64,000 nucleotides of DNA from Fen-1362 sp049516395 (GCA_049516395.1 JBEKTD010000005.1:124001-188000), one strand, 5' to 3'. Shown: positions 49,583 to 58,428, counted from the stretch's first letter. Made by a program: numbers and translations. The notes: generated from the sequence alone by a model not told the origin.

Positions 49583-50227
49583 ATGGCGAAATATCCGATA
49601 TTCCTGGATTTGAACGGCAGGCGAATCGTTATCATCGGCGGCGGCGGCGTGGCGACAAGAAAGGCAGAGACAATTCTCGGAACTGGCGCACGATTGGTCG
49701 TGGTGGCCCCGCGTCTCGATGAGATGCTTCGCAAGGTGTGCGCGGGGACCAAGGCAGAATTAATAGAGAGCAAGTATTCGAAAGATTACCTTGCTGGAGC
49801 GACGCTGGTCATTGCGGCGACGAATGATGAGGGGTTAAACAGGCAGATTTACAAGGATTGCCAGCAATTGGAGATATTGTGCAACGTGGTCGATTCGCCG
49901 GGACTTTGCGATTTTTATGTGCCTGCGGTTGTGCAGCGAGGGGATTTACAAATTGCGATAGGAACCGATGGAAATTGCCCATCTTACGCGGGACACCTGC
50001 GAAAGAAACTTGAAAATATTTTTACCGAGAAACACGGCGAATTCCTCGCACAGCTTGAGTCAATTCGAGGGTTCATAATTGAAAAGATAGCAGACGCTTC
50101 GGAACGAAAGGCCATATTGGGGAAACTGGCGGATGATGAGTCGTTCGAATATTTTCTGCAAAATGGGCCCCAGCAGTGGCGGAAAAGAGCAGAGGAACAG
50201 ATAAAATCCCAAATGAGCAGCAAATAA
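49583..50227 (+). CDS. Precorrin-2 dehydrogenase / sirohydrochlorin ferrochelatase-like (siroheme synthase N-terminal domain)
   Basis: 214 residues. MAKYPIFLDLNGRRIVIIGGGGVATRKAETIL is the NAD-binding start of Met8/CysG-N/SirC proteins, followed by ATLVIAATNDEGLN, CNVVDSPGLCDFYVPAVVQRGDLQIAIGTDGNCP (substrate loop with Asp) and a C-terminal helical dimerisation part KKLENIFTEKHGEFLAQL. Makes sirohydrochlorin from precorrin-2 for siroheme or heme d1/alternative heme synthesis. No SD is present and a leaderless promoter abuts the ATG. Stop and the next start overlap as TAATG. Confidence 0.9.
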   Translation: MAKYPIFLDLNGRRIVIIGGGGVATRKAETILGTGARLVVVAPRLDEMLRKVCAGTKAELIESKYSKDYLAGATLVIAATNDEGLNRQIYKDCQQLEILCNVVDSPGLCDFYVPAVVQRGDLQIAIGTDGNCPSYAGHLRKKLENIFTEKHGEFLAQLESIRGFIIEKIADASERKAILGKLADDESFEYFLQNGPQQWRKRAEEQIKSQMSSK

Positions 50228-52101
50228 TGTCACACAGGCACACTTCTACAAAAACCAAAACTACGACAAGAAGAATCGAATTATTGGCGCCAGCGAAGGA
50301 CACGGCGACGGCGATAACAGCTGTCAGGTGCGGTGCGGACGCGGTCTATATGGGGGCGCAACGCTTCGGGGCACGCGAGGCGGCGTATAACACCGTCGAA
50401 TCAATAAAGCAGGTCGCGGACTTCGCTCATCAGTATTACGCGAAGGTCTATGTTACGCTGAATACGCTCTTGAAGGATGATGAGCTTGCGCCGGCGGAGA
50501 TGATGATTGGCCAGCTTTACAAAATCGGAATCGATGGCCTGATTATCCAGGATACGGGGTTGCTGGAACTGGATTTACCCCCCCTGCCTATAATCGCGAG
50601 CACACAAATGAATAACGATACGCCTGAGAAAGTGATATTTTTGCAGAGCATCGGCTTTTCGCGGGCGATATTAGCAAGAGAACTGACGCTGGAACAAATC
50701 AGACAAATCCGCGAGGCGACGACAATCGAGCTTGAATTTTTCATACACGGGGCGATGTGCGTTGGGGCAAGCGGACAGTGCTATATGAGCTACGCAATCG
50801 GCGGGCGAAGCGGCAACCGCGGACAATGCGCACAACCGTGCAGAAGGATTTACAGCGTCAAAGACCAGCAGGGGAACATAATAGCCAAAGGCAGACACTT
50901 ATTGTCAGTGAAGGATTTGAATTTATCCGAGCATCTGGAAGAGCTGATTGACGCGGGGGTTGATGCGTTCAAGATTGAAGGGCGACTGAAAGACGCCGCA
51001 TACGTCGCGAATGCCGTGAGTTTTTATCGCAGGCAACTGGATGAAATCATAGCGAAAAATAAACTCAAACGCGCATCATCGGGAACAACTCGAATTGATT
51101 TTGAGCCGAATCCGGAGAAGACGTTTAATCGCGGATTTTCCGATTACGGCATTACGGGCAATAAGGCTAATCTGGGCTCAATTGATACGCCCAAATCGAT
51201 AGGCGAATTTGTGGGCACGGTAACGGAAACGGGCAAGGATTACTTCGTTATCGATGGCGAAGAGGAGATGCATAACGCGGACGGACTTTGCTTTTTTGAC
51301 AGACAGAAAAATTTAGCAGGGACGGTCATCAATCGGGTTGAGGGCGGGAAGATTTATCCGCAAAAGATGCAGGACATAAGCAATGGGCAAAAGATTTATC
51401 GTAATTACGATTACGAATTTTATCGCAAATCGTCGGGCCAATCGGCAGAACGCAAAATCGGGTTATCGATGGTTATGCGAGAGTCGGCTGATGGTTTGAT
51501 TCTGAGCGGGACGGATGAGGATGGTAATGAGGCAAGGGTGGAAATAAGCGGAGATAAGCAGCCAGCCCTGAAAAAAGAGCAGGCAAGGCAGACGATAATT
51601 ACGCAGTTAAGCAAACTCGGAAATACGATTTTTGAATGTTTAGAGGTACGAGTAGATACGCAGGATGTTTATTTTCTGCCCATATCACGATTGAACGCGG
51701 CGAAACGGGAGATGGCGGAGAAAATGCTTGAGGCAAGAGAAACGAATCGGCCTCGCGCGGCTGGTCATATCCTGAAAAATGACGTGCCCTACCCGCATAA
51801 AACTTTGGATTTCAGAGGCAACGTGCTAAACAAAAAGGCAGAGGCGTTTTACCATCGCCACGGCGTGGAGACAATCGAGCCGGCGGCGGAGTCGGGGCTG
51901 GATTTATCGGGACAGGTTGTAATGACGACAAAATACTGCCTGCGACAGGAATTGGGGTTATGCGGCGGACGAGATGCAAAAACGCATACGGAACCGATGA
52001 TTTTGCTGGACGAGGACGACAGAGAATACGAAGTAAACTTCCGATGCGGCAAATGCGGTATGGAAATAATTTTTGGGCGCAAAAAACAACCCCCGACATA
52101 A
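50227..52101 (+). CDS. Peptidase U32 family protein with DUF3656, RlhA-like
   Basis: 624 residues from ATG 50227, overlapping the previous stop. U32 core: RIELLAPAKDTATAITAVRCGADAVYMG, VYVTLNTLLKD, DGLIIQDTGLL, IIASTQMNNDTPEKVIFLQSIGFSRAILARELT, ELEFFIHGAMCVGASGQCYMSYAIGGRSGNRGQCAQPCR (Cys cluster) and VDAFKIEGRLKDAAYVANAVSFYR. The middle region fits the collagenase-like DUF3656, and the C-terminus has TKYCLRQELGLCGG and CGKCGMEI Cys motifs. E. coli RlhA, with the same domains, hydroxylates C2501 of 23S rRNA; others in the family modify RNA or act as proteases. Role here inferred. Confidence 0.87.
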   Translation: MSHRHTSTKTKTTTRRIELLAPAKDTATAITAVRCGADAVYMGAQRFGAREAAYNTVESIKQVADFAHQYYAKVYVTLNTLLKDDELAPAEMMIGQLYKIGIDGLIIQDTGLLELDLPPLPIIASTQMNNDTPEKVIFLQSIGFSRAILARELTLEQIRQIREATTIELEFFIHGAMCVGASGQCYMSYAIGGRSGNRGQCAQPCRRIYSVKDQQGNIIAKGRHLLSVKDLNLSEHLEELIDAGVDAFKIEGRLKDAAYVANAVSFYRRQLDEIIAKNKLKRASSGTTRIDFEPNPEKTFNRGFSDYGITGNKANLGSIDTPKSIGEFVGTVTETGKDYFVIDGEEEMHNADGLCFFDRQKNLAGTVINRVEGGKIYPQKMQDISNGQKIYRNYDYEFYRKSSGQSAERKIGLSMVMRESADGLILSGTDEDGNEARVEISGDKQPALKKEQARQTIITQLSKLGNTIFECLEVRVDTQDVYFLPISRLNAAKREMAEKMLEARETNRPRAAGHILKNDVPYPHKTLDFRGNVLNKKAEAFYHRHGVETIEPAAESGLDLSGQVVMTTKYCLRQELGLCGGRDAKTHTEPMILLDEDDREYEVNFRCGKCGMEIIFGRKKQPPT

Positions 52102-52115
52102 AAATGTCAGGGGTT
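52088..52115 (-). terminator. Rho-independent terminator of rplU overlapping the U32 stop
   Basis: AACCCCCGACAT (52088-52099) pairs with ATGTCAGGGGTT (52104-52115) with one C-A mismatch and an AAAA loop. On the minus strand it is followed by GTTTTTTG. The U32 gene's stop (52099-52101) lies at the loop edge. Confidence 0.8.
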
Positions 52116-52124
52116 ATGGATTGT

Positions 52125-52454
52125 TTAGGATTCGATTTTGTCGATAGTAACGCGGAGGTATTTCTGGCGGTGGCCGGTCTTCTTGTTGTAATTTTTGCGT
52201 CTGCGGAAATACTGGGACTGAATCTTCTCGCCCTTAACAACCGCTTGTTCCGCCGAGGTCTTGAATGAGGCGATAACCTTTGCGCCTGCGAGATATGGGG
52301 TGCCAATTTTGACATCCTTGCCATCGCTAACGAGCAGGACTTTGCCAAGTTCGATATTTTTCGCGTCCGGGGCGACAGCCGTAAGCTCGATATCGAGCGA
52401 TTCGCCCTGTGCGACTTTATATTGTTTACCGCCTTGTTCGATTACTGCGTACAT
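52125..52454 (-). CDS. rplU: 50S ribosomal protein L21
   Basis: 109 residues from ATG 52454: MYAVIEQGGKQYKVAQGESLDIE, VLLVSDGKDVKIGTPYLAGAKVIA and GEKIQSQYFRRRKNYNKKTGHRQKYLRVTIDKI, the complete L21 signature ending. GGAG lies 10 nt upstream. Usually rplU is followed by rpmA (L27); here a terminator follows directly and the convergent U32 gene occupies that position, so rpmA is elsewhere. Confidence 0.95.
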   Translation of the reverse strand: MYAVIEQGGKQYKVAQGESLDIELTAVAPDAKNIELGKVLLVSDGKDVKIGTPYLAGAKVIASFKTSAEQAVVKGEKIQSQYFRRRKNYNKKTGHRQKYLRVTIDKIES

Positions 52455-52500
52455 TTCAAGCACTCCGACGTTCAAATTCAAACATTCGTAAAAGCTAAGT

Positions 52501-52528
52501 ATTATAGCAACTGCGGTATTGCAGTAAA
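52501..52528 (-). promoter_or_regulatory. rplU promoter
   Basis: Minus-strand TTTACT (52523-52528), 16 nt, TATAAT (52501-52506); leader about 40 nt. Confidence 0.7.
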
Positions 52529-52571
52529 GGGAAATTTAGTATATTTTTAGAGCAAGCGGCTTGCCAAGGTA

Positions 52572-52642
52572 ATTAGGCAATCAGGTCATCAGGAAACCAG
52601 GACGCCCTGATACCCCGATAACCTGATTATCTGGTAACCTGA
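52572..52642. repeat. Dyad-rich repeat (CAGGT/ACCTG words)
   Basis: Interleaved ATCAGG/CCTGAT, ACCAG/CTGGT and CAGGT/ACCTG words allow several hairpins. It resembles dispersed palindromic repeats; not seen elsewhere in this window. Confidence 0.45.
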
Positions 52643-52676
52643 ATTACACAGTGATACTTCTTTGAGGAACAAAAAT

Positions 52677-53510
52677 ATGCAGATAGCAATAATAGGCGAC
52701 AGGATGATGGGCATCGAGGAGGTAGGCAGCGAACACCTTGACCGGGGGATATTCTTCGGCGACGGGGTTTATGAGGTGCTGAGAAGCTATAACGGCAAGA
52801 TATTCGCGATAGACGACCATTTCACACGGTTTGCCAACAGCTTGAAGGCGATTGAGATAACGGGCGTTGACGTGGACCAAATCTGCTCGAAGGTTCTCAA
52901 GGCATTTGAGAAGGCGGGGATTGCCAACGCCAAGATTTATTTTCATATCACCCGCGGCTCAGGTATGAGAGACCATTTGCCGGCGGCGGATTTGAAGCCG
53001 AATTTCTTTTTGACTATTACGGAACTGAAGGATAACCCGAAGCTCAAAAACGAAGGCGTCGCGGTATCGACGTATCCCGATATCCGCTGGAAAAGATGCG
53101 ATATAAAGTCGCTGAATTTACTGCCCAACGTCCTCGCCAAGGGCGACGCGGACAAGAAGGGTGCATGGGAGGCCGTATTTGTTGATGATAACGGTATGAT
53201 TACGGAGGGGTCGTCTTCTGCATTTTTCGGGATTGTTAAAGGCAAATTGCGCACGTCGCCTCTCAAGGCCAATATTCTGCCCTCGATAACACGCAAATTC
53301 GTCGAGCTGGCAGCGAAGAACATCGGGCTTGGAATTGTCGAAAAATCGCTGACGCCCAAAGAGGCAGCAGTCGCGGATGAGCTGTTTTTGGGGGTAACGA
53401 CCAAGGACATAATCCCGGTCGTTAAATTCGACGGCAAAATAACAGGCGATGGCAAACCCGGCAAATGGACGAAGGCGTTAATGGAAGAGTTCAGAAAGTT
53501 CACCGCATAA
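52677..53510 (+). CDS. Class IV aminotransferase (D-amino acid transaminase-like)
   Basis: 277 residues from ATG 52677 (GAGGA 10 nt upstream; TTG at 52662 is in frame). PLP fold-type IV: DRGIFFGDGVYEVLRSYNG, YFHITRGSGMRDH, RWKRCDIKSLNLLPNVLAK with PLP Lys144 in the DIKSLNLL motif characteristic of D-alanine transaminase, GMITEGSSSAFFG with Glu177, and LFLGVTTKDIIPV. Likely makes D-Glu/D-Ala for peptidoglycan, although some planctomycete relatives act on branched-chain amino acids. No clear promoter; dyad repeats precede it. Confidence 0.85.
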   Translation: MQIAIIGDRMMGIEEVGSEHLDRGIFFGDGVYEVLRSYNGKIFAIDDHFTRFANSLKAIEITGVDVDQICSKVLKAFEKAGIANAKIYFHITRGSGMRDHLPAADLKPNFFLTITELKDNPKLKNEGVAVSTYPDIRWKRCDIKSLNLLPNVLAKGDADKKGAWEAVFVDDNGMITEGSSSAFFGIVKGKLRTSPLKANILPSITRKFVELAAKNIGLGIVEKSLTPKEAAVADELFLGVTTKDIIPVVKFDGKITGDGKPGKWTKALMEEFRKFTA

Positions 53511-53530
53511 GATGACAGAGGATAGTTCAA

Positions 53531-54094
53531 TTGAATATGCCTGCAACTGCCATTCAAATACCGCTGCTCGGCTGCGTCCATTTCTTTCAATCCCCAAGGG
53601 CCAAACACCTGCGTATTACCATCAGGCATGATAAAACTATCAGGGTTACTATCCCCCGAAGGGGCAATCTGCACCAGGCAAAGGAATTCCTGCTTTCAAA
53701 AACTTCATGGATTCAAAAACACCTGCAAAAAATAGACCAGTATGCCGATTTGCGGGCGATTGGCGATTCGAGTATTGACCTTGAAAAGGCGCGAGCCTAC
53801 CTGTTCAATCGTCTCAACTACTTTGCGGAAAAGTATAACTTCTCCTACAATCGAGCGGTCTTTCGTCGTCAGAAAACAAGATGGGGAAGCTGCTCAAGTA
53901 AGAATAATATCAATTTGAATATAAAGATAGCTGCGCTGCCGGAGCGGTTGCAGGATTATGTCCTTCTGCATGAGTTAGTGCATACTAAGCATAAGAACCA
54001 CGGCAGAAAATTTTGGGCGGAGATGAACAGGTTAGTAGGAGATGCCAGAAAGTTGAGAAAAGAAATGAGGAAGTACAGATTGATAGTGCGATGA
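53531..54094 (+). CDS. YgjP-like zinc metallopeptidase-fold protein (DUF45)
   Basis: 187 residues. Zinc site HELVHTKHKNH with His147, Glu148, His151 and His157, preceded by RRQKTRWGSCSSKNNINLN, the diagnostic YgjP/WLM motif. The N-terminal KHLRITIRHDKTIRVTIPRRG is the usual family beta-region. E. coli YgjP is reported as a UTP-acting phosphatase; most homologues are only presumed peptidases. Start TTG 53531 has AGAGGA 8 nt upstream; ATG 53537 is the alternative. It follows the transaminase gene by 20 nt and is probably co-transcribed. Confidence 0.87.
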   Translation: MNMPATAIQIPLLGCVHFFQSPRAKHLRITIRHDKTIRVTIPRRGNLHQAKEFLLSKTSWIQKHLQKIDQYADLRAIGDSSIDLEKARAYLFNRLNYFAEKYNFSYNRAVFRRQKTRWGSCSSKNNINLNIKIAALPERLQDYVLLHELVHTKHKNHGRKFWAEMNRLVGDARKLRKEMRKYRLIVR

Positions 54095-54098
54095 AAGT

Positions 54099-54146
54099 TT
54101 TAGCCACAGAGTTTTTGAGCCACAGAGCACACAGAGGACACAGAGG
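54099..54146. repeat. Family A intergenic repeat
   Basis: TTAGCCACAGAGTTTTTGAGCCACAGAGCACACAGAGGACACAGAGG, nearly the same as 49420-49465. Confidence 0.65.
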
Positions 54147-54193
54147 TTATTTATTCCCGAAGGTTGATTGAGGTTTGTTTTAATCGGAATTAG

Positions 54194-54222
54194 TTGTCAA
54201 TTATGCTGATTGATAGTATGCT
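54194..54222 (+). promoter_or_regulatory. Promoter of the unknown membrane protein gene
   Basis: TTGTCA (54194-54199), 17 nt, TATGCT (54217-54222); start about 54229, leader about 23 nt containing GAGGAAAGG. Confidence 0.55.
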
Positions 54223-54251
54223 GTATTGACCCGAGGAAAGGCGGGCGAAAA

Positions 54252-55769
54252 ATGAAAACGTCAAGTGCATACAAAACCCTTGGGGATAAAGACAAGCAAT
54301 TTCTGTCGGACATAGCAAAACAAGTGGCTATGCTGGTCGCCGAACCCCAAAAGATGGGTTATTTCCGAAAACAGTTATCCGAGTTTGCGGATAAATGGAC
54401 AGCATACGAAGCCACGAAAGGAGCAGAACGCAAAGGAAAATGGCAACCTTCAATGGGGAGACCAAGCAATCCACTGTGGGCGATTTGGCCGCGAAATGCC
54501 GGAGCAAGCAGTTTCCCCGACTTTGGGGATATTCCACCAGTGCTTGGCGGTTATGCTATTTTAGCAGCCATTCACGATAATGTCCTGCCACACTGCCCTT
54601 TGATAGCAAAAGGAATCATGCCCAAAGAGCTTTTCAACAAAATATGGCGAGACCTTGTAACTGGTGCAAATGAGGAATGTCGTGCTTTACCAATTATTAC
54701 CCCCGATAAGATAATGGTTATTCCCATAACTAAAGTTGAAAACTTTTTGCAGAATGTAACCGATGACATCAAAAGCCATTTCCCCTCAAAGAAAAGTGCA
54801 ACACAAAAGCTGGTTGCAATCGCCAACCTTGCCAGCACAAAGGCAGCAGAAACTCAAATATCCCCTATAGATACCGTTGTTAACGTCTTGGATGATTGTA
54901 TTGGCCGAATCCACAATTGGTTTGAATGTAAAGGTATAAGGCCGGAATACTTAATACTAAACGCGCGAAATGAAGCGATAAAGATACAGGAAAAACTAAA
55001 TGGAATAGGTACTCCCGCCGGAGAACCTGACTTTGCCAAAGATCTTGAGGAAATACGTCGGCGATTATCCGATTATAAGAATGAGCAGATTAAACAACGC
55101 TTGCGGGTTATCGAACAGCGCGTCATAGATGTACTAACGTTTACTAATTATCCTAACGCAAGTCCGCCCTCTGCGCTTCTTGGCAATATGAAAGAGGAAC
55201 TGGAAGGATTAAGGGCCGACTTGGTTTGCTGGACAGGGGAGAAAAATCAGGCCGATCTTGCCAGTATAAAACCCGCAGAAACAAAGCATAAAGCTACTCC
55301 TACGACAATAATTAACATAAATAAATTGGGGGTATTGGGGGACATTCAAAAAGTAGAAACATTACAGACTGGTGATAATGCCCATGCATATAGGCATATG
55401 AAGGGTAAAGAAGGTGAAAAGGGGATTCTTGAACCCAAGCCGCCAGAATTTCTTCAAAAACTTCTGTGGGTGTTGAAGCATGGAAGAAACCATTGGAAAC
55501 TTATACTGTTAGCGGCAATTATCTTACTTTTTTTAGCAGCCATTACATCGTTCTTCGTCCCTTATATAAATAGTCGCATAAGGTCAGATGTCAATCCACC
55601 AACAAGAATACAAGCACTTCCACAACCTCAGAAACCCCACAGGAACAGCGTAGAGCCGACACATATATTAAAAGAACCGGTTATTAGTAAACAACAATTG
55701 ATTGGAATTCCCGATTTGGTAAATGAACCGAATAAAGGCGGGCGAGATACAAACAACTCAAATAAATAG
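54252..55769 (+). CDS. Uncharacterised protein with one C-terminal transmembrane helix
   Basis: 505 residues; I recognise no family. The N-terminal 300 residues look soluble and helical with scattered charged coiled-coil stretches (EEIRRRLSDYKNEQIKQRLRVIEQRVID). A short beta-like segment (TIININKLGVLGDIQKVETLQTGDNAHAY) follows, then one helix WKLILLAAIILLFLAAITSFFVPYI about 75 residues from the end, and a Pro/Asn-rich tail. The beta segment resembles the I-x-N-x-G glycine-rich strands that occur next to membrane anchors in bacterial conflict/signalling proteins, which is only a hint. It is A+T-richer than its neighbours and has its own promoter; possibly acquired. Confidence 0.6.
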   Translation: MKTSSAYKTLGDKDKQFLSDIAKQVAMLVAEPQKMGYFRKQLSEFADKWTAYEATKGAERKGKWQPSMGRPSNPLWAIWPRNAGASSFPDFGDIPPVLGGYAILAAIHDNVLPHCPLIAKGIMPKELFNKIWRDLVTGANEECRALPIITPDKIMVIPITKVENFLQNVTDDIKSHFPSKKSATQKLVAIANLASTKAAETQISPIDTVVNVLDDCIGRIHNWFECKGIRPEYLILNARNEAIKIQEKLNGIGTPAGEPDFAKDLEEIRRRLSDYKNEQIKQRLRVIEQRVIDVLTFTNYPNASPPSALLGNMKEELEGLRADLVCWTGEKNQADLASIKPAETKHKATPTTIININKLGVLGDIQKVETLQTGDNAHAYRHMKGKEGEKGILEPKPPEFLQKLLWVLKHGRNHWKLILLAAIILLFLAAITSFFVPYINSRIRSDVNPPTRIQALPQPQKPHRNSVEPTHILKEPVISKQQLIGIPDLVNEPNKGGRDTNNSNK

Positions 55770-55803
55770 TCGTTTTCCCCCGTAATTTTGTGCCTTTTCG
55801 TGG

Positions 55804-58428
55804 CTATTGTTTCAGGAGTTGCTTTAATGCCCTGTAATCAGTTTTACCGGTGCCCAATAAGGGAATCTGGTCGAGTTTAATTACCCGGCGGATACTGTGC
55901 AGACCTGAGAGGCCTGCGGCGCGGATTTTATTGTTGGCTTCCTCACGTTCGAGATTACGAGAAGTAAACAAGACAAGCTCTGGCTGTTCGGCTTCGGTTG
56001 CTTCGACCGCAAGAGTCGGGCCTTTGTCCCCTTCCGATGGAAAAGCAGATTCGAGAATTGATTCGATGGCGGGCAGGGAAATCATTTCGCCGCCAAGTTT
56101 GGCAAATCTTTTGAGCCGGCCCTGGAAGGTCATCAATCCATCCTGGTCGATGCAGACGATATCGCCAGTGTTGTAGTATTGTTTGCCTTCGATTTCGACG
56201 AAAGGCGAGTTTCCTGAATAATTGAGATAACCGGAGAAAACGCTTGGGCCGCGGACGAGGAGGATGCCGGTGGCGGGCGGAGAAAGCAGCTTCAATGATT
56301 CAGGATGAAGCAGGAGGCAATCGAGCGAGGGAAGGAGTTTACCTATGGAGAAGGGTTTTGGGTCGTTTTCATTGTTGAGCGATATAACGGGGGAACATTC
56401 GGTAACGCCATAGCCCTCGAAGATTGCGGCTTTTTTGCATTTCGCGGCGAGGGCATCATAAACCTGTTTGGGACATTTTTCCGCGCCGGTCACGGCGAAA
56501 CGCAGGGTATCGAGCTGCTCATGGGTTGCGATGCGGACAATGCCGCCCAGAAACGTGGGCGTGCCGACAAGAACGGTAACGCCATAAGCCTCGATGATTT
56601 TGGCGAGGGTATCGGATTCGGTAGGATTGGCGTAATAGACGGCCTGCCCGCCGATGATGATGGGGAGCACAATGGTAATGGTCAGGCCGAAGGAATGGAA
56701 CGGGGGCATAAAACCGATAATGCGGTCTGTTTCGTAAATTTTGACCGTGGCAAGCACATCGCGTATGTTGGCAAGTATATTTGCGTGCGAAAGCGGGACG
56801 GCTTTGGGAAGGGTTTCGGAGCCGCTTGTGAAAAGGATGGCGGCGGTCTGGGGGACTTTGGCGTTACGCAGAGAGGCCCAGGACAAATGGGCGGTGAGCC
56901 AGGCGATTAGTTTGCGAGTCCGGGAGATTTTGCCGCTCAACTGTTCGAGAAAACAAAACCGTTCGGTAACGGCTGAGAGGTCAATACCCTGCAAAGTGAT
57001 TCTGCCAACGAGGGCCGAGCTGGTGAGGATGTGTTTTACACCCACGGCGTCGAGCGAAGCGATGATATTCCTCGGGCCGGCGGTCCAGTTGACCATAACG
57101 GGGACTTTTTCGGCGAAAAGCGTCGCAAGATAGAGGATATCGGCAGTAACGGAGGCGGGCAGCATTATACCGACGCGGTCGCCTTGGAGCTGTTTGATAA
57201 GCGGGCGAAGAACAAGACAGGCGGTAATGATGTCACGGTATGATTTTGCGCCGGCAATCTGGTCGGCAATAACAATATGGTCCGGCTGACGCGCGGCCCG
57301 CATAAGGAAAATATCGGTAATAGAATCGCCGGGGGGCACCGATGCACGGGTTTGGGGGTGAGGCCTGAACCACCCTGCCGGGACCGGCTTAATGGAAATC
57401 GTCGTAAGATAGACAAACTGCCCGCAGGCGGCGAGCATAACGTCGCCGATTGTCTGCATCGCGTCGGCATCGGCCTGGCGGGAGCCGAATTCTTTTTCGA
57501 GCCAGAGGAGCAAATCGGTGCGAGCCAAACTGTCCATACCCAAATCAGCGGCGAGACGGTCGGTCTCCTTGAGGTTCGATATCCCTGTTTTTTCGGACAT
57601 ATACGTCATAACAATCTGCCGAGTCGCTGCGGGGATTTTCGAATAATCGGACTGCAACGTCGGGGGCGTCGGCTCAGGGACAACGCGAACGCCGCCCTTT
57701 TCCCAGAGCGTATAGGGGACATAGGTATTTGGCAGAGCATCGGCGTTATAAAAATCTTCGATGAAACGATTGAAAGTATTACGGTCCGCATTTCGAGGGA
57801 AGTCGGGCGGCTCGTAAAATTCGATTGTGATTTCCCTGCGAGGTGCAAAGAAAATAAAACTGGCGAGCAACTGCAAAATGCCTTTCAGCATAACCGGCGT
57901 CACAAACGGCTCTTTGCCCGACGCACGACTGAAGGAACTGCCCCAAAAACCGCGTGTGCGGACAAGAACGATGCGGACATCGGGACAACTTTTCAAAATC
58001 CGCTCGACGGAACTGTTTGCGCCAAGCGATTCTTTGTAACTACGACATACTCTTCCTGCCGGCCACAACAAAAGGTTTTCGCCCTGTTTAAGCCCATTAA
58101 TCGTCTCATCGAGGACTTTTTCAATCTCGGTCATGGCCGAGGGGCCATATTTTTCGATACTCGGGACGGTTCGCACGCCCCACCTGTGGGCAAAGAAACC
58201 AATAAGAGGCCTCTTGACCTGATCGACGTCGCCGAAGCCGTGAGGCGAGAAACGCTTCTGAAGATATGTATAAAGGATAATGGGGTCCATAAGGGCGGGG
58301 TGATTCGGCAGAAAAACAATTCCGGCCTTTCCCTTCGCCTCGATTGCGTCGAGACCGACGAGGCGTATTCGGTAACGCAACCAAAGGAGGAACCTCGATA
58401 TCAATATCATCCCATCATCAATAAGCAT
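55804..58428 (-). CDS. Aas-like fusion: PlsC acyltransferase - acyl carrier protein - acyl-AMP ligase
   Basis: 874 residues in three domains. Residues about 30-230: PlsC/lyso-acyltransferase with FLPNHPALMD (HX4D, His43/Asp48) and LLLWPAGR at the usual PEGT position. About 265-315: acyl carrier domain with phosphopantetheine Ser300 in DLGMDSLARTD. About 390-870: adenylate-forming ligase with ILFTSGSETLPKAVPLSH, GYGVTECSPVIS, YYNTGDIVCIDQDGLMTFQGRLKRF and the C-terminal GTGKTDYRALK Lys. Combined with the adjacent LplT-like gene it matches the lysophospholipid re-acylation system of enterobacteria, but the internal ACP is extra. Its start overlaps the LplT-like stop by 11 nt. Confidence 0.87.
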   Translation of the reverse strand: MLIDDGMILISRFLLWLRYRIRLVGLDAIEAKGKAGIVFLPNHPALMDPIILYTYLQKRFSPHGFGDVDQVKRPLIGFFAHRWGVRTVPSIEKYGPSAMTEIEKVLDETINGLKQGENLLLWPAGRVCRSYKESLGANSSVERILKSCPDVRIVLVRTRGFWGSSFSRASGKEPFVTPVMLKGILQLLASFIFFAPRREITIEFYEPPDFPRNADRNTFNRFIEDFYNADALPNTYVPYTLWEKGGVRVVPEPTPPTLQSDYSKIPAATRQIVMTYMSEKTGISNLKETDRLAADLGMDSLARTDLLLWLEKEFGSRQADADAMQTIGDVMLAACGQFVYLTTISIKPVPAGWFRPHPQTRASVPPGDSITDIFLMRAARQPDHIVIADQIAGAKSYRDIITACLVLRPLIKQLQGDRVGIMLPASVTADILYLATLFAEKVPVMVNWTAGPRNIIASLDAVGVKHILTSSALVGRITLQGIDLSAVTERFCFLEQLSGKISRTRKLIAWLTAHLSWASLRNAKVPQTAAILFTSGSETLPKAVPLSHANILANIRDVLATVKIYETDRIIGFMPPFHSFGLTITIVLPIIIGGQAVYYANPTESDTLAKIIEAYGVTVLVGTPTFLGGIVRIATHEQLDTLRFAVTGAEKCPKQVYDALAAKCKKAAIFEGYGVTECSPVISLNNENDPKPFSIGKLLPSLDCLLLHPESLKLLSPPATGILLVRGPSVFSGYLNYSGNSPFVEIEGKQYYNTGDIVCIDQDGLMTFQGRLKRFAKLGGEMISLPAIESILESAFPSEGDKGPTLAVEATEAEQPELVLFTSRNLEREEANNKIRAAGLSGLHSIRRVIKLDQIPLLGTGKTDYRALKQLLKQ

